Of a DNA stretch of 64,000 nt, positions 45,446-55,361 are shown piece by piece. This stretch comes from an uncultured Clostridia bacterium (GTDB lineage: Bacteria; Bacillota; Clostridia; Christensenellales; CAG-917), in assembly GCA_947581925.1 (NCBI GenBank), contig CANPWB010000006.1, forward strand, positions 1 to 64,000, given 5' to 3'. Below the pieces are notes generated by a model. It saw only the letters and a list, made by a program, of their open reading frames with translations, searched no databases and was not told the origin of the DNA. The translations under genes were made by a program, and so were the position numbers. Each line of letters starts with the position of its first letter. The first letter of the stretch is position 1.

Positions 45446-46594
45446 GGCTTCTTTGACGGTCAATTTCACTTCGGGGGTGAAGGAGAGGGTGGGGAGACAG
45501 TCGCGTTCGAGGGATCTGCCTACGGACTGGTAGGCTTTCGCTTGCAAGCCGAGGAAGTCAATACCTGTCTCGAGGGAGACGGCGAAGAGTTTTTCCATGC
45601 GCGCGGTGAGCTGTTTCCCAAGGGCGGTCGCGGCGTTTTTGATGAGGGGGCTTGCGCCTGTCAATATCTCGTCGCTGTCCACGAATTGATAGTCGAGAAG
45701 GTCCACTTTGAGCTCGATAGAGGCGGAGATCTTGCGCCCCTTTGCGGAATTATTTACACTTTTGTCGAGTATGCGGAACTCGAAAGACGTGCCGTCCTCC
45801 GCGGTGTAGTTGAGAGAGCCGTAGGTCGTGGTGGACAGGTAGATAGAGAGTATTTCGCTGAGCTCGTCGTCGAGGACGCGGCAGTCGCTATGGTCGAATA
45901 CGAGCACCTTGGACATGTCAAATTGATAGTTGCCTTTCAGTTCCTCTTTTTCGTCCTGCGGCTGATCCTCGAGCTTGACGGGGACTATATAGGGGATAGC
46001 GGTCGCCTCGCTGCGCGAGAGGGAGCGGGCGAGCAAGTCCTTTGCGGTCGTCTCGATAAGCCCGTCCGTGCCCTCGTTGTTTACTATGGCGGTCTGCAAA
46101 AAGTAGGGCGAGCTTATGGTCGTGCTTATGCGGGTGGAGAGCATCTCCTTTGGCGGGAGGGAGCCCGTGACGATTATTGCTTGCTCACGCAAAGCGTACA
46201 TCGCGATGAGCGGATATATTGTCTGCATATGGTCGGGCTTGAGCGCCGATTGTGACATAAAGAGAACTTCACAGTGCGCAAGCGATACAATCAAACCCAT
46301 TTTCTGCGAAATGTCGTCCAAAGCGGATGATACGGTGTTGCCTTTCGCGGTGAATACGTCGAAACGCTGTCCGCCCGTCCCGCTGGTGTTGGAGAGCATC
46401 TGTACGGATTGAGTCGTGACCTCGAACTGCCGCGTCTCTTCGTCGAAATCCACCCCGACGCCTACGACTATGGCGGTCTTTGTGAGAGCGGGGGAGTTTA
46501 CGGTGCGCCCGAATATAAGCAGCAGAGCGACTACGAGCAATACGACTACCCACTTTGTGCGCAGGGCGTATGAGGTTACGTTGAACTTTTTCAT
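45440..46594 (-). CDS. gerAC: Ger(x)C-family spore germination protein
   Basis: VVGVGVDFDEETRQFEVTTQSVQ... DISQKMGLIVSLAHCEVLFMSQSALK; operon position after GerAB. Confidence 0.88.
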   Translation of the reverse strand: MKKFNVTSYALRTKWVVVLLVVALLLIFGRTVNSPALTKTAIVVGVGVDFDEETRQFEVTTQSVQMLSNTSGTGGQRFDVFTAKGNTVSSALDDISQKMGLIVSLAHCEVLFMSQSALKPDHMQTIYPLIAMYALREQAIIVTGSLPPKEMLSTRISTTISSPYFLQTAIVNNEGTDGLIETTAKDLLARSLSRSEATAIPYIVPVKLEDQPQDEKEELKGNYQFDMSKVLVFDHSDCRVLDDELSEILSIYLSTTTYGSLNYTAEDGTSFEFRILDKSVNNSAKGRKISASIELKVDLLDYQFVDSDEILTGASPLIKNAATALGKQLTARMEKLFAVSLETGIDFLGLQAKAYQSVGRSLERDCLPTLSFTPEVKLTVKEAA

Positions 46595-47841
46595 GAGTCC
46601 TCCTCCGCTTTGAGCGAGCCGCTGTCAAGCGCGTCGAATTGGTTTTCCGCCTGCATTTTGAAACCGTCCATTATGTTGTCGGCGAGGCTGGCAGGAGGCT
46701 CGGGATAGGGCAATTCGCGCGGGACGTATTCGTCGTCGAGACAGTTGTATATGCCCGCGTACTTGTATTTTGCGTACAGCGCCGACGCGAGCATAAATAC
46801 GGGGACGGCTACGGCGAGCGCGCTCAAGGCATAGCCCATTTGCCTCGTGGAAAACTCCGCTACGGACTGCGAGGAAGGCACTACGGCAATTATTATTATC
46901 ACGGCGAGGGGGAAGAATATGACCGCGGGCAGGCGGCTCTCCACGGCGCGGTCGCATGCGGCGGTCGCTCCGAAATAGATGAAGGAGAGGGAGAGTATGG
47001 ATACGGACACCGCGGCGAAGAGGTTTGTCCACTCCATGCGGCCTATCTCCATGGACAGGCGATTGAATCCCGCCATGTGTATGAGCAGGTCGGAGACCAT
47101 GCGCAGAGAGTCGCCGTATGCCGCGACGCCCAGCATTACGGTGATGAGCACGGTCGCGAGCGTGAGCGCTATGCTGCCCGTGATGTAGGGCAGGCGCTTG
47201 TTTTTTACGCGCAAAAACGCGAAGGGTATGGCGTCGCCCAGCCACAGCCCGAAACGCGGCAGATTTTTGAAAAAGTCCACGGGCTCCATTGAGAATATGG
47301 GCAGGTTGCGCCCGAAATCGTGATTGGTATCGAAAAAGACGAGGTTGAATACTATGAGCACGAAAAATACGGGGACCAATATCTCCGTCGTGCGCGCAAT
47401 CGTGCGCGAGCCCTTTATGCCGAGGTATATCGCGGGCGAGAGGAAGAGCAGGTAGAGAAGGGAGGGCTCCACGCCGCCGAAGAGCTCGCGGGCGAGGTAG
47501 GATACGCAATAGCAAAAGTAGAAGGTGCCCTTGAGTATGAGCCATACGCTCGCGAATGCGCAGCATATGCGATAGGGCTTTGACGCCGTGCAGCGGAGCA
47601 GGTCGTCGCCGCGCATGCGCACAAAGGCGAATATAAAGGCGGTCAGCAAAAGCTCTGCCGCGGACATTACTATGAACGCCCAGAGCGTGGAGGAGCCGTA
47701 CTCCCCGCTTATCACGCCCGGCGCCGCGGACAGCTTGAAGGCTATGCCTATCGCAAAGATGAGGAAACCCGCCTGCGAGTTGTACACAGTGCCCGAAGGC
47801 AGGTTTTTGTATATCCCATGTTGTATTTTTACATTTTTCAT
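46591..47841 (-). CDS. gerAB: GerAB-family spore germination permease
   Basis: Multi-TM protein located between GerAA and GerAC homologues. Confidence 0.88.
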   Translation of the reverse strand: MKNVKIQHGIYKNLPSGTVYNSQAGFLIFAIGIAFKLSAAPGVISGEYGSSTLWAFIVMSAAELLLTAFIFAFVRMRGDDLLRCTASKPYRICCAFASVWLILKGTFYFCYCVSYLARELFGGVEPSLLYLLFLSPAIYLGIKGSRTIARTTEILVPVFFVLIVFNLVFFDTNHDFGRNLPIFSMEPVDFFKNLPRFGLWLGDAIPFAFLRVKNKRLPYITGSIALTLATVLITVMLGVAAYGDSLRMVSDLLIHMAGFNRLSMEIGRMEWTNLFAAVSVSILSLSFIYFGATAACDRAVESRLPAVIFFPLAVIIIIAVVPSSQSVAEFSTRQMGYALSALAVAVPVFMLASALYAKYKYAGIYNCLDDEYVPRELPYPEPPASLADNIMDGFKMQAENQFDALDSGSLKAEEDS

Positions 47842-47856
47842 ATATGCCTCTATGCC

Positions 47857-49287
47857 TCAGTGTTTGCGTATGCGGGTGCGGTTGGCGGTGGGAATGGAGT
47901 AGGGCCTGTCCACCATGGATACGGTGCCGACTTTGAGTACGGCGTCCTGCAGGTCGGGGTTTATGCGCGGAGCGTACGGCGAGAGGTAGGGCGTGCCGAA
48001 GTTGTCAAGGGAGCTCAGATATCCGATTATCACTATCGCCAATATCACCATGCCCACAAAGCCCGTTACCGCGCTTATAAGCAGGAAGAGCAGGCGCAAA
48101 ATGGATATCGTACCCACCTGGTCGGGAACGCAGAATATGCCTATTGCGCTTAAGGCTATGACAAGCACGGACGGCGAGGATATGAGCCCCGACTTGACCG
48201 CTGTATCGCCCAGCACTATCGCGCCTACGACGGACAGGGATATGCCGAGATAGCGCGGCATGCGTATGGACGCTTGATTGAGCACCTCAAATAGCATCAG
48301 CACAATGAGCATCTCTATCGCGGGCGGGAAGGGTATGCCCGTCGTCGCCGCCATGAGCGTCATCAAAAATTTCAGCGGCAACAGCTGCAAATGGAAGGTC
48401 TGCAGCGCGATATACGCCCCGGGGAGCAGTACCGTAAGCAGCGCGCCAATTATGCGGAACATGCGTATCATTGACGCGCGCCAATCCCCGGAATAGTAGT
48501 CGTAGCCGTCTTGCACATCCTCAAAAATGAGATAGGGAAGAGTTATGACGATGGGCGAGCCGTCCACGATTATCGCGACGCGCCCCTCGAGCAGTTTTGC
48601 GCTAACTACGTCCGGCTTTTCCGACGTCCCCGCCTGCAAAAAGAAGGAAGTGCGCTTTGCCTGTACGAAGGACAGCACGTACGCGCTGTCAATCACGCCG
48701 TCTATGTCTATCTTGCTTATTTTTTCATATATCTGCTTTATGACCTGCCTGTCCGCGACGCCGCGTATGTGCAGCACCGCGACGGACGTCGTGGAATATC
48801 TGCCCACTTGAAAAGTGCGTATGACAAGGTCGGGTGTCTTGAGGCGGCGGCGCATCATTGAAAGGTTGGTCTTTATCTCCTCTATGAAACCCTCGCGCGG
48901 TCCTTTGAGCACGCTGGAGGTGGGAGGCTCCGTGATGGAGCGTTTTTCGGGCTTGCGCAGGGAGTAGACGAAGGCGTCCTCCTCGCCGTCTATGAAGAGC
49001 ACGGCGTCCCCTTCCGCGATGGGCCCGGGCGCGCTGATGACGGGCACGGGCACCGCCGTCTCCGAAAAGCATACCGTGCGCTCGAGAGAGTCCGTATACG
49101 GCTTTGGAAACTCGCTCGCCGCGATAAGGGGTTTCAATATGCTTTGTTCAAACAGCTCGCGGTCAATGCCGCCGTCGATATACGCAAACGCCGCGCGCAC
49201 TCCCGCTATGGTCAGTTCGCGTATTTTGAGGTCGTCGCTGAATGAAAACGTCTGCTGCAGTTTTGATATAGCGTCTTTAAGTTCCAC
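47857..49287 (-). CDS. gerAA: GerAA-family spore germination protein
   Basis: DGVIDSAYVLSF..., VAIIVDGSPIVITLPYLIFEDVQDGYDYYSGDWRASMIRMFRIIGALLTVLLPGAYIAL. Confidence 0.95.
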   Translation of the reverse strand: MELKDAISKLQQTFSFSDDLKIRELTIAGVRAAFAYIDGGIDRELFEQSILKPLIAASEFPKPYTDSLERTVCFSETAVPVPVISAPGPIAEGDAVLFIDGEEDAFVYSLRKPEKRSITEPPTSSVLKGPREGFIEEIKTNLSMMRRRLKTPDLVIRTFQVGRYSTTSVAVLHIRGVADRQVIKQIYEKISKIDIDGVIDSAYVLSFVQAKRTSFFLQAGTSEKPDVVSAKLLEGRVAIIVDGSPIVITLPYLIFEDVQDGYDYYSGDWRASMIRMFRIIGALLTVLLPGAYIALQTFHLQLLPLKFLMTLMAATTGIPFPPAIEMLIVLMLFEVLNQASIRMPRYLGISLSVVGAIVLGDTAVKSGLISSPSVLVIALSAIGIFCVPDQVGTISILRLLFLLISAVTGFVGMVILAIVIIGYLSSLDNFGTPYLSPYAPRINPDLQDAVLKVGTVSMVDRPYSIPTANRTRIRKH

Positions 49288-49571
49288 GTCGACATTATTG
49301 ACAAAACGCGGAGTTTATACGCGAAAATGCGAAGTTAAACGTCGGATATTGCAATTTTCGACAAATTTTTGCAAATATCGGCGCCCTCCGCGTCGCGTCT
49401 GAGCCCGCTTAAGCGCATATCGCTAAAAAAATATCGTTTTGCGGCAAAAAAATTTCCATGTCACTATTGACAAACGCGTATATTATGATAGAATAATCTA
49501 TATTAATTTATTGATACGGAATTGCCTGCACTTTTTCATGCAGACATTTTGTATTTAAGGGGGATCTCAAT

Positions 49572-50456
49572 ATGGCAAATGCTTTGAAAAAAGGCACTAA
49601 GATACTCATCGTAGTGCTCGTAGTGTTCGCGGTGCTCGCCGCCGTCGTTTTGGGTGTGGCGTTTGGCGTCATCAACAACATGAAGTTTATGACTTACTCA
49701 AAGTCAAAACTCAATAAACTTGCGGACAATTATCCTTCGCATGAAGTGGGATTCATTGCGCATAGGGGGCTCAGCGTGGAAGAGTATCAAAACACCGTCG
49801 AGGCGTTCAAACGCGCCGCCGCGGACGAAGGCACCTGGGGCATAGAGACGGACATTTGGGCGACAAACGACGATAATTTTGTGTGCATGCACGATAAGGA
49901 TTCCATCGAGGGTATAGATAATGTGCGCAACGTCGATTTAAAGACGGCTACAACGACTCCGCTCAAGGACAATAAGGAAAGATTCGCCGCGTCTTTCGAC
50001 GAATACCTCAAAATATGCAAGGACGCGGGCAAGACAGCTATAATAGAGATAAAGGACAAAGAGATGACAAATGTAGAACTCGACCGCGTTATGGACAAAG
50101 TCAAGGCGAGCGGCGCGCAGTTCAGATACATATCCTTCCACTTTGACAAACTCAAGTATATCCGCAGCAAGCTGACCGTAGATAAGGCGGAGCTGCAACT
50201 CCTCGTGTATCAGTCGATGTTCAACGGCAAGGAGCAGGACGAGGCGATAAAACTCGACATAGACCTCTCGTGCATGTATCAATTCCTCACCAAAAAGACG
50301 GTGGAGAAATTCCACAAAGCGGGTCGCAAGGTGGGTGTCTGGACGGTCAACAGCGCGCGCGACGCAATGTGCTGCATCGCCGACTTGGGCGTGGACTATG
50401 TGACGTCCGACGTGCGTATGGAAAAGGAAATCGCAAGCTATATCGCCAAACTGTAA
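49572..50456 (+). CDS. glycerophosphodiester phosphodiesterase family protein
   Basis: FIAHRGLSVEEYQNTVEAFKRAA..GIETDIWATNDDNFVCMHDKDS. Confidence 0.92.
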   Translation: MANALKKGTKILIVVLVVFAVLAAVVLGVAFGVINNMKFMTYSKSKLNKLADNYPSHEVGFIAHRGLSVEEYQNTVEAFKRAAADEGTWGIETDIWATNDDNFVCMHDKDSIEGIDNVRNVDLKTATTTPLKDNKERFAASFDEYLKICKDAGKTAIIEIKDKEMTNVELDRVMDKVKASGAQFRYISFHFDKLKYIRSKLTVDKAELQLLVYQSMFNGKEQDEAIKLDIDLSCMYQFLTKKTVEKFHKAGRKVGVWTVNSARDAMCCIADLGVDYVTSDVRMEKEIASYIAKL

Positions 50457-50645
50457 CGGGCGTATCGCAAGCATCGACAAGGATATCGCGAAACCGTAAC
50501 GGTCATCAAACGCGATCTTAGCGGACTTATCGCGAAAATCAAAAGGCGTATTGCCGTAAAGCGCAATTGCACGGCGAAATAAATGCAATTGCATTTTGAA
50601 GGCGACGGCATACGCCTTTTCGCAAAGCTATAAACGAGGTGAGCG

Positions 50646-51614
50646 ATGAAGGAAAGACTGAGCGATCTTAGCTATAAGGACATTTTTGACGCGCAGTTTA
50701 CGCTGTACGCGGGCAATCCCGTTATAAAAAATTTTGGGTTCAGCTTTGTGGCGGCGGACCCTTCCTTGCTCACGCCGGACTGTTCTCCCACGGGACAGTG
50801 GCACCTGTTTTGCCATACGTTTACGGGGATATACAGGCTTGACAGCGCGGACGGCGTGAATTTTGAAAAGCCGCGCAAGATATGCGGGCGCGCTATGCGT
50901 CCCAACATCAATTTGATAGACGGCAGATATTATCTCTTTTACGAGCGCACCCGCACGCTCATGGGCAACGCGCTCACGCTTTTGGGCGGCAAGTGGAAGT
51001 CGGAGATATATCTCACCGAATCCTGCGACCTCGAGCATTGGACAAGCCCAAAGCTCGTGATAGGGCAGACCCGCCCCTTCGAGAAGGACGAGTACGGGCA
51101 GATGATATCAAATCCGTTTTTGATAAGGGAAGGGGACAAATTCAAACTCTACTACTCCTGCGGGCAGACTTTCATCAAGGATTGCGGATTTACGGAGCCG
51201 AAATACATCAGCTACGCCGAGAGCGAGCGCATAGGGGAGGGCTACGTCTCCCGTCCTGAGCCCATTATAAAGCCAGACCCACAGTCGGAGTATTTCAACT
51301 TGTGCTCGGGCTGTTTGAAGGTTTATAAACTGAGCGACCGCTATATAGGTTTGCAAAACGGCATTTTCCAAAAGGAGGGCAAGAGCCATTCCGCGATATT
51401 GTTGCTCAGCTCCGAGGACGGGGACAATTTCGAGTTTGGCAAAGTGCTGCTGTCAAATCAAATGCAGGGGGACAGCGATTGGATGGCGCAGTACGTGTAC
51501 GCGTCCCACCTCACGTATTTTAATGGGGAACTCAGGCTGTATTTCAACGCGCGCAACACCTCAAACAACCTTAAAGGCAGAGAGGGCATAGGTTTTTGCA
51601 GCGCAAAGCTCTGA
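50646..51614 (+). CDS. glycosidase, GH43/GH130-like beta-propeller
   Basis: ADPSLLTPDCSPTGQWHLFCHTFTG...ISNPFLIREGDKFKLYYSCGQTF. Confidence 0.7.
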   Translation: MKERLSDLSYKDIFDAQFTLYAGNPVIKNFGFSFVAADPSLLTPDCSPTGQWHLFCHTFTGIYRLDSADGVNFEKPRKICGRAMRPNINLIDGRYYLFYERTRTLMGNALTLLGGKWKSEIYLTESCDLEHWTSPKLVIGQTRPFEKDEYGQMISNPFLIREGDKFKLYYSCGQTFIKDCGFTEPKYISYAESERIGEGYVSRPEPIIKPDPQSEYFNLCSGCLKVYKLSDRYIGLQNGIFQKEGKSHSAILLLSSEDGDNFEFGKVLLSNQMQGDSDWMAQYVYASHLTYFNGELRLYFNARNTSNNLKGREGIGFCSAKL

Positions 51615-51666
51615 ACGCGCATTGATTTTATTAAAGAGCTTTGATTTTCATAAATTTTGCCATGAG

Positions 51667-51708
51667 CAAAATGTCAAACCTGTCTCGCGAGACAGGTTTG
51701 ACATTTTG
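51667..51708. terminator. 42-bp perfect palindrome, likely bidirectional terminator
   Basis: CAAAATGTCAAACCTGTCTCG|CGAGACAGGTTTGACATTTTG between convergent genes. Confidence 0.75.
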
Positions 51709-51794
51709 TCTGCAAAACAATATTCATACTTATATTGTTTATAATTTTTCGGGTATAGTCTAAATCAAAGATCGGCGACGCGCGCCAAAGATCA

Positions 51795-52295
51795 TCATGG
51801 TTCTTGAATCGAAAAGAGGGGTACCGCGGCGATTATTGAACCGATCGGCAGAAGATACGCCCCCGCCCCGGCGGAATATTTCATAAGAAAGAAGGGGTTG
51901 GCTGCGTTGGAGTTCATTTCCACCACAAATACAAGCCCGAATATAAAGGCGAACACCGCACAGATAATAAGGGCAAGACCGAGCATACAGCGGAAAATTT
52001 TGTTGATTTTCACAACCAGCGCGTGCAACGCCACAAATGCGCACGCCGCAACCGAAAGTAAAGCCGATGTTAAAGCAAAACCTTGTACGACACCGTTCTT
52101 TATACCCACTTGTATGTCGTTCAGACCTTCGTCAAACAGCCGTATGGTTTTCACCTCTTCATAATGACCCACAATATTCACATCGTCTTCGTATTTGCAT
52201 ACGTACCAGGTGATAAACAGACCCACCACGGCAAGGATAACGCCGGCAATCGATATCAAAAGCAACGCAATTTGTCTGCCTTCCAGTCTCTTCAC
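51795..52295 (-). CDS. hypothetical membrane protein
   Basis: Start MKRLEGRQIALLLISIAGVILAVVGLFITWYVCKYEDD; multiple TM segments. Confidence 0.65.
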   Translation of the reverse strand: MKRLEGRQIALLLISIAGVILAVVGLFITWYVCKYEDDVNIVGHYEEVKTIRLFDEGLNDIQVGIKNGVVQGFALTSALLSVAACAFVALHALVVKINKIFRCMLGLALIICAVFAFIFGLVFVVEMNSNAANPFFLMKYSAGAGAYLLPIGSIIAAVPLFSIQEP

Positions 52296-52523
52296 GATAA
52301 AACCCTCCCTGAAAATTTATACTCTCATTATAGCTATATCTTTGACAAAAAGTCAATACAGCTTTAAAATTCGTTTTACTTTTCGCCCGATATCTTATGA
52401 TATAAGCGCGGAGGGCGTTATGACAGAAGGAAAAACAAGGGCGGCGACATTGCCTTCATAGCCGCAAGGAGCAAAAGCGCCCTTTCTTGCGTTGCATCAT
52501 GGATATTTCGATTCTAAACATAT

Positions 52524-53861
52524 TTAAAATTCCACGGTGAAAGTGCTGCCAACGCCGAGCGTGCTTTTTACGCCTATCTTCCAGCCCGATTTTTGGCATA
52601 TCTTCTTTGCGACGGCAAGTCCCAAACCAAAACCTCCGTTTTTGCCTCCGTGCGATTTGTCTACGGTGAAAAAGCGCGAGAATACCTTGCTCATATTTTC
52701 TTCCGCAATGCCGATGCCCGTGTCTTGCACGGTCAATCCGCGATAGTTTAAGGTTATGGTCATGCTCCCGCCGTCTTTGTTGTATTTGATAGCGTTTCTC
52801 ACAAGGTTTCCGAATATCTCCGTAAGCCGTTCATGGCGGCTCATCACCATAACGTTGTCGTCTATGTTTTCAATGATAGTTATGCCTCGCTTGTCCGCTT
52901 CGGGTTTGAGCGCGGATATCATTTCCCGCGCGAGAGCGGAAAAGTCCACTTCGTAGGCGGGCAGGTCGTCGCTGTCGAGTTCACTGAAATTGATTATGCA
53001 GGCGATCAGGCTTGTGAGCCTCTCGCTTTGGGTGAGTATAGTCGCATATGCGAGCTGTTTTTGCTCGTCCGTCATACCGCCCGACCTCAAAAGTTCGGCA
53101 TAGCCGCGAATAGACGTGAGAGGAGTGTTCATCTCGTGCGTGACGTTGGAAATAAACTCATCCTTCGAGTTTTGCGCGCGCTCGACGAGTTCTTTTTCCG
53201 CTTTTATCTCGTCCATTTGGCGGGCGACTACGCGGTTGCGCTCATTGAGGATCTTCGCAATAGGTTCAAGCTCCGAATATTTGCTTTTGACTTCGCCGCC
53301 TGCCGCCGCCTCTTTCGCGAGCTGTTTGACGGGGGACAACGTGATGTGCGTAGATACAAATGCAAATGCGACGCAAAGCAACACCATCACCAATGTGAAT
53401 TGCAAAAAGCCGGGGAGAGTGGAGACGAATATCGTCCAATAGGAATCCGTAAATATGGCGACGCGCACCAAAAAATCTCCGTAATTTCTGCAATAATAGA
53501 CCATATTTTTGCCGAGCGTAGAACTTGAACGCACTGAAAAACCTTCGCCATCGAATATCGCGTCCTTTATCTCTTCGCGCTCCTTGTGATTTTCAAGAGG
53601 CTCGCTTGTGGAGCTGTCCGCAAGCACGTTGCCTTGCGCGTCCATAAAAGTGACCCTTGCGCCGTTCAATTTGTCCGAAAACGCTTTTGCGCCGTCCTGT
53701 GTCAGAGAAAATTCATCGTCGTATTCGTTCATATAGACGCGCAAAAATTCCTTGCTGTCCGCTATGGACGAATCGTAATATATCTGCGTGGATATTATGC
53801 CGAACAGCAACACGCTCAAAAGCGTTATGCCGAAAGACATCAGCCAAATGCGCCATTTCAT
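52524..53861 (-). CDS. sensor histidine kinase (PhoR-like)
   Basis: FISNVTHEMNTPLTSIRGYAELLRSGG H-box; NLVRNAIKYNKDGGSM, DTGIGIAEENMSKVFSRF, GGFGLGLAVAKKI. Confidence 0.93.
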   Translation of the reverse strand: MKWRIWLMSFGITLLSVLLFGIISTQIYYDSSIADSKEFLRVYMNEYDDEFSLTQDGAKAFSDKLNGARVTFMDAQGNVLADSSTSEPLENHKEREEIKDAIFDGEGFSVRSSSTLGKNMVYYCRNYGDFLVRVAIFTDSYWTIFVSTLPGFLQFTLVMVLLCVAFAFVSTHITLSPVKQLAKEAAAGGEVKSKYSELEPIAKILNERNRVVARQMDEIKAEKELVERAQNSKDEFISNVTHEMNTPLTSIRGYAELLRSGGMTDEQKQLAYATILTQSERLTSLIACIINFSELDSDDLPAYEVDFSALAREMISALKPEADKRGITIIENIDDNVMVMSRHERLTEIFGNLVRNAIKYNKDGGSMTITLNYRGLTVQDTGIGIAEENMSKVFSRFFTVDKSHGGKNGGFGLGLAVAKKICQKSGWKIGVKSTLGVGSTFTVEF

Positions 53862-54499
53862 AGTTTGTACCCCACTCCGAATATAGTTTCTATCGGCACT
53901 CCCAATTTTCTGAGGCGGGCGACGTGATTGTCGAGGGTGCGAGTTTCGCCCGTATCATAGCCCCATACTTCGATGAGAAGTTTGTCCCGCGTCAGTACCT
54001 TGCCTTGATTTTCCATAAAGTATTTCAACAGCTCGAATTCTTTGCGGTTCAGTTGTATGGACTTGCCGTCTATCTCGCAGGAGAAAGTTTCCGTGTCGAG
54101 CGTGATGTCCCGCGCGGTCAAAACGGCGGGCTTTTGCTTGCCGCGAATGCGAGCGTTTACGCGGGCGACAAGTTCCAACACCGAAAACGGCTTTGCAATA
54201 TAATCGTCCGCTCCCATATTGAGACCGTTCACCTTGTCTTCCTCTTTGGAGAGCGCGGAGAGCATAATGCAACTGACGGACGGATATTTTTGTTTGACGA
54301 GTTTGAGCGCGTCAAGACCGCTCCCGTCGGGAAGCATTATGTCGAGAAGCGCGACGTCCGGCAACTCTTTTTCGAGCGCGTCCGAAAACGCTTTCAGAGT
54401 AGGGAAGGACGAAAACTTAAAATCATTCATTTCAAGCGCGACCTTCACAAGCCCGCAAATGCTCGTATCATCTTCCAATAAAAACACGTTTCCTTTCAT
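53858..54499 (-). CDS. response regulator, OmpR/PhoB-like
   Basis: VFLLEDDTSICGLVKVALE, DVALLDIMLPDGSGLD, winged-helix LNRKEFELLKYFMENQGKVLTRDKLLIEVWG. Confidence 0.93.
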   Translation of the reverse strand: MKGNVFLLEDDTSICGLVKVALEMNDFKFSSFPTLKAFSDALEKELPDVALLDIMLPDGSGLDALKLVKQKYPSVSCIMLSALSKEEDKVNGLNMGADDYIAKPFSVLELVARVNARIRGKQKPAVLTARDITLDTETFSCEIDGKSIQLNRKEFELLKYFMENQGKVLTRDKLLIEVWGYDTGETRTLDNHVARLRKLGVPIETIFGVGYKL

Positions 54500-54553
54500 A
54501 GCGCACCTCGATGTTATTTTATCACGCTTGAATACAATATTACAAACATCGTG

Positions 54554-54570
54554 ATGTAATAAAAATGTAA
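54554..54570 (-). promoter_or_regulatory. candidate Pho box TTACAT-TTTTA-TTACAT
   Basis: Direct repeat with 11-bp period upstream of the response-regulator gene; shared with the pstS promoter region. Confidence 0.6.
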
Positions 54571-54572
54571 AA

Positions 54573-55361
54573 TCAACCAAATCTGCCGTTGATATAATCG
54601 TCCGTTCGTTTGTCCTGCGGATGGGAGAAGATCTCTTTCGTTTCGTTCATTTCTATCATCTCGCCAAGCAGAAAATACGCCGTATAGTCGGCAATGCGGA
54701 ACGCCTGTTGCATATTGTGCGTGACCATGATGACCGTCATGCGCTTTTTGAGTTCCAAGCAGAGTTCCTCGATTTTTCCCGTAGAAATGGGATCGAGTGC
54801 GCTCGTCGGCTCGTCCATAAGGAGTATTTGCGGCTCGACCGCAAGCGCACGGGCAATGCAAAGCCGTTGCTGTTGTCCGCCCGAAAGACCCAAGGCGGAT
54901 TTGTTGAGTCTGTCTTTCACTTCGTCCCACATAGCCGCGTCTTTCAGGGAGCTTTCCACAATGCCGTCCAGATCCTCCTTCTTGCGAATACCGAAAGTGC
55001 GCGGGCCGTAGGCAATGTTGTCGTATACGCTCATCGCAAGCGGGTTTGGGCGTTGAAAGACCATTCCGACATTTTTGCGAAGCCTTGTCAGATCGCACCG
55101 TCTGTCATAGATATTCTCGCCGCCTATGGTTATTTCGCCCGTGATCTTGCAACCCTCGATCAGGTCGTTCATTCTGTTCAAACTTTTTATGAGCGTGGAT
55201 TTTCCGCAACCCGACGGCCCGATCAGCGCCGTCAGTTTGTTTTTGGGGATCTGCATAAATACGCTTTTGAGGGCGTGAAAACTTCCGTAATACAAATTCA
55301 TTTCCTTTATTGAAACAGCTGTGTCGTCCGCCATTTCAAAGGGCAGTATGCGATTTTTCAT
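54573..55361 (-). CDS. pstB: phosphate ABC transporter ATP-binding protein
   Basis: [57 protein letters not shown]; start [13 protein letters not shown]. Confidence 0.96.
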   Translation of the reverse strand: MKNRILPFEMADDTAVSIKEMNLYYGSFHALKSVFMQIPKNKLTALIGPSGCGKSTLIKSLNRMNDLIEGCKITGEITIGGENIYDRRCDLTRLRKNVGMVFQRPNPLAMSVYDNIAYGPRTFGIRKKEDLDGIVESSLKDAAMWDEVKDRLNKSALGLSGGQQQRLCIARALAVEPQILLMDEPTSALDPISTGKIEELCLELKKRMTVIMVTHNMQQAFRIADYTAYFLLGEMIEMNETKEIFSHPQDKRTDDYINGRFG

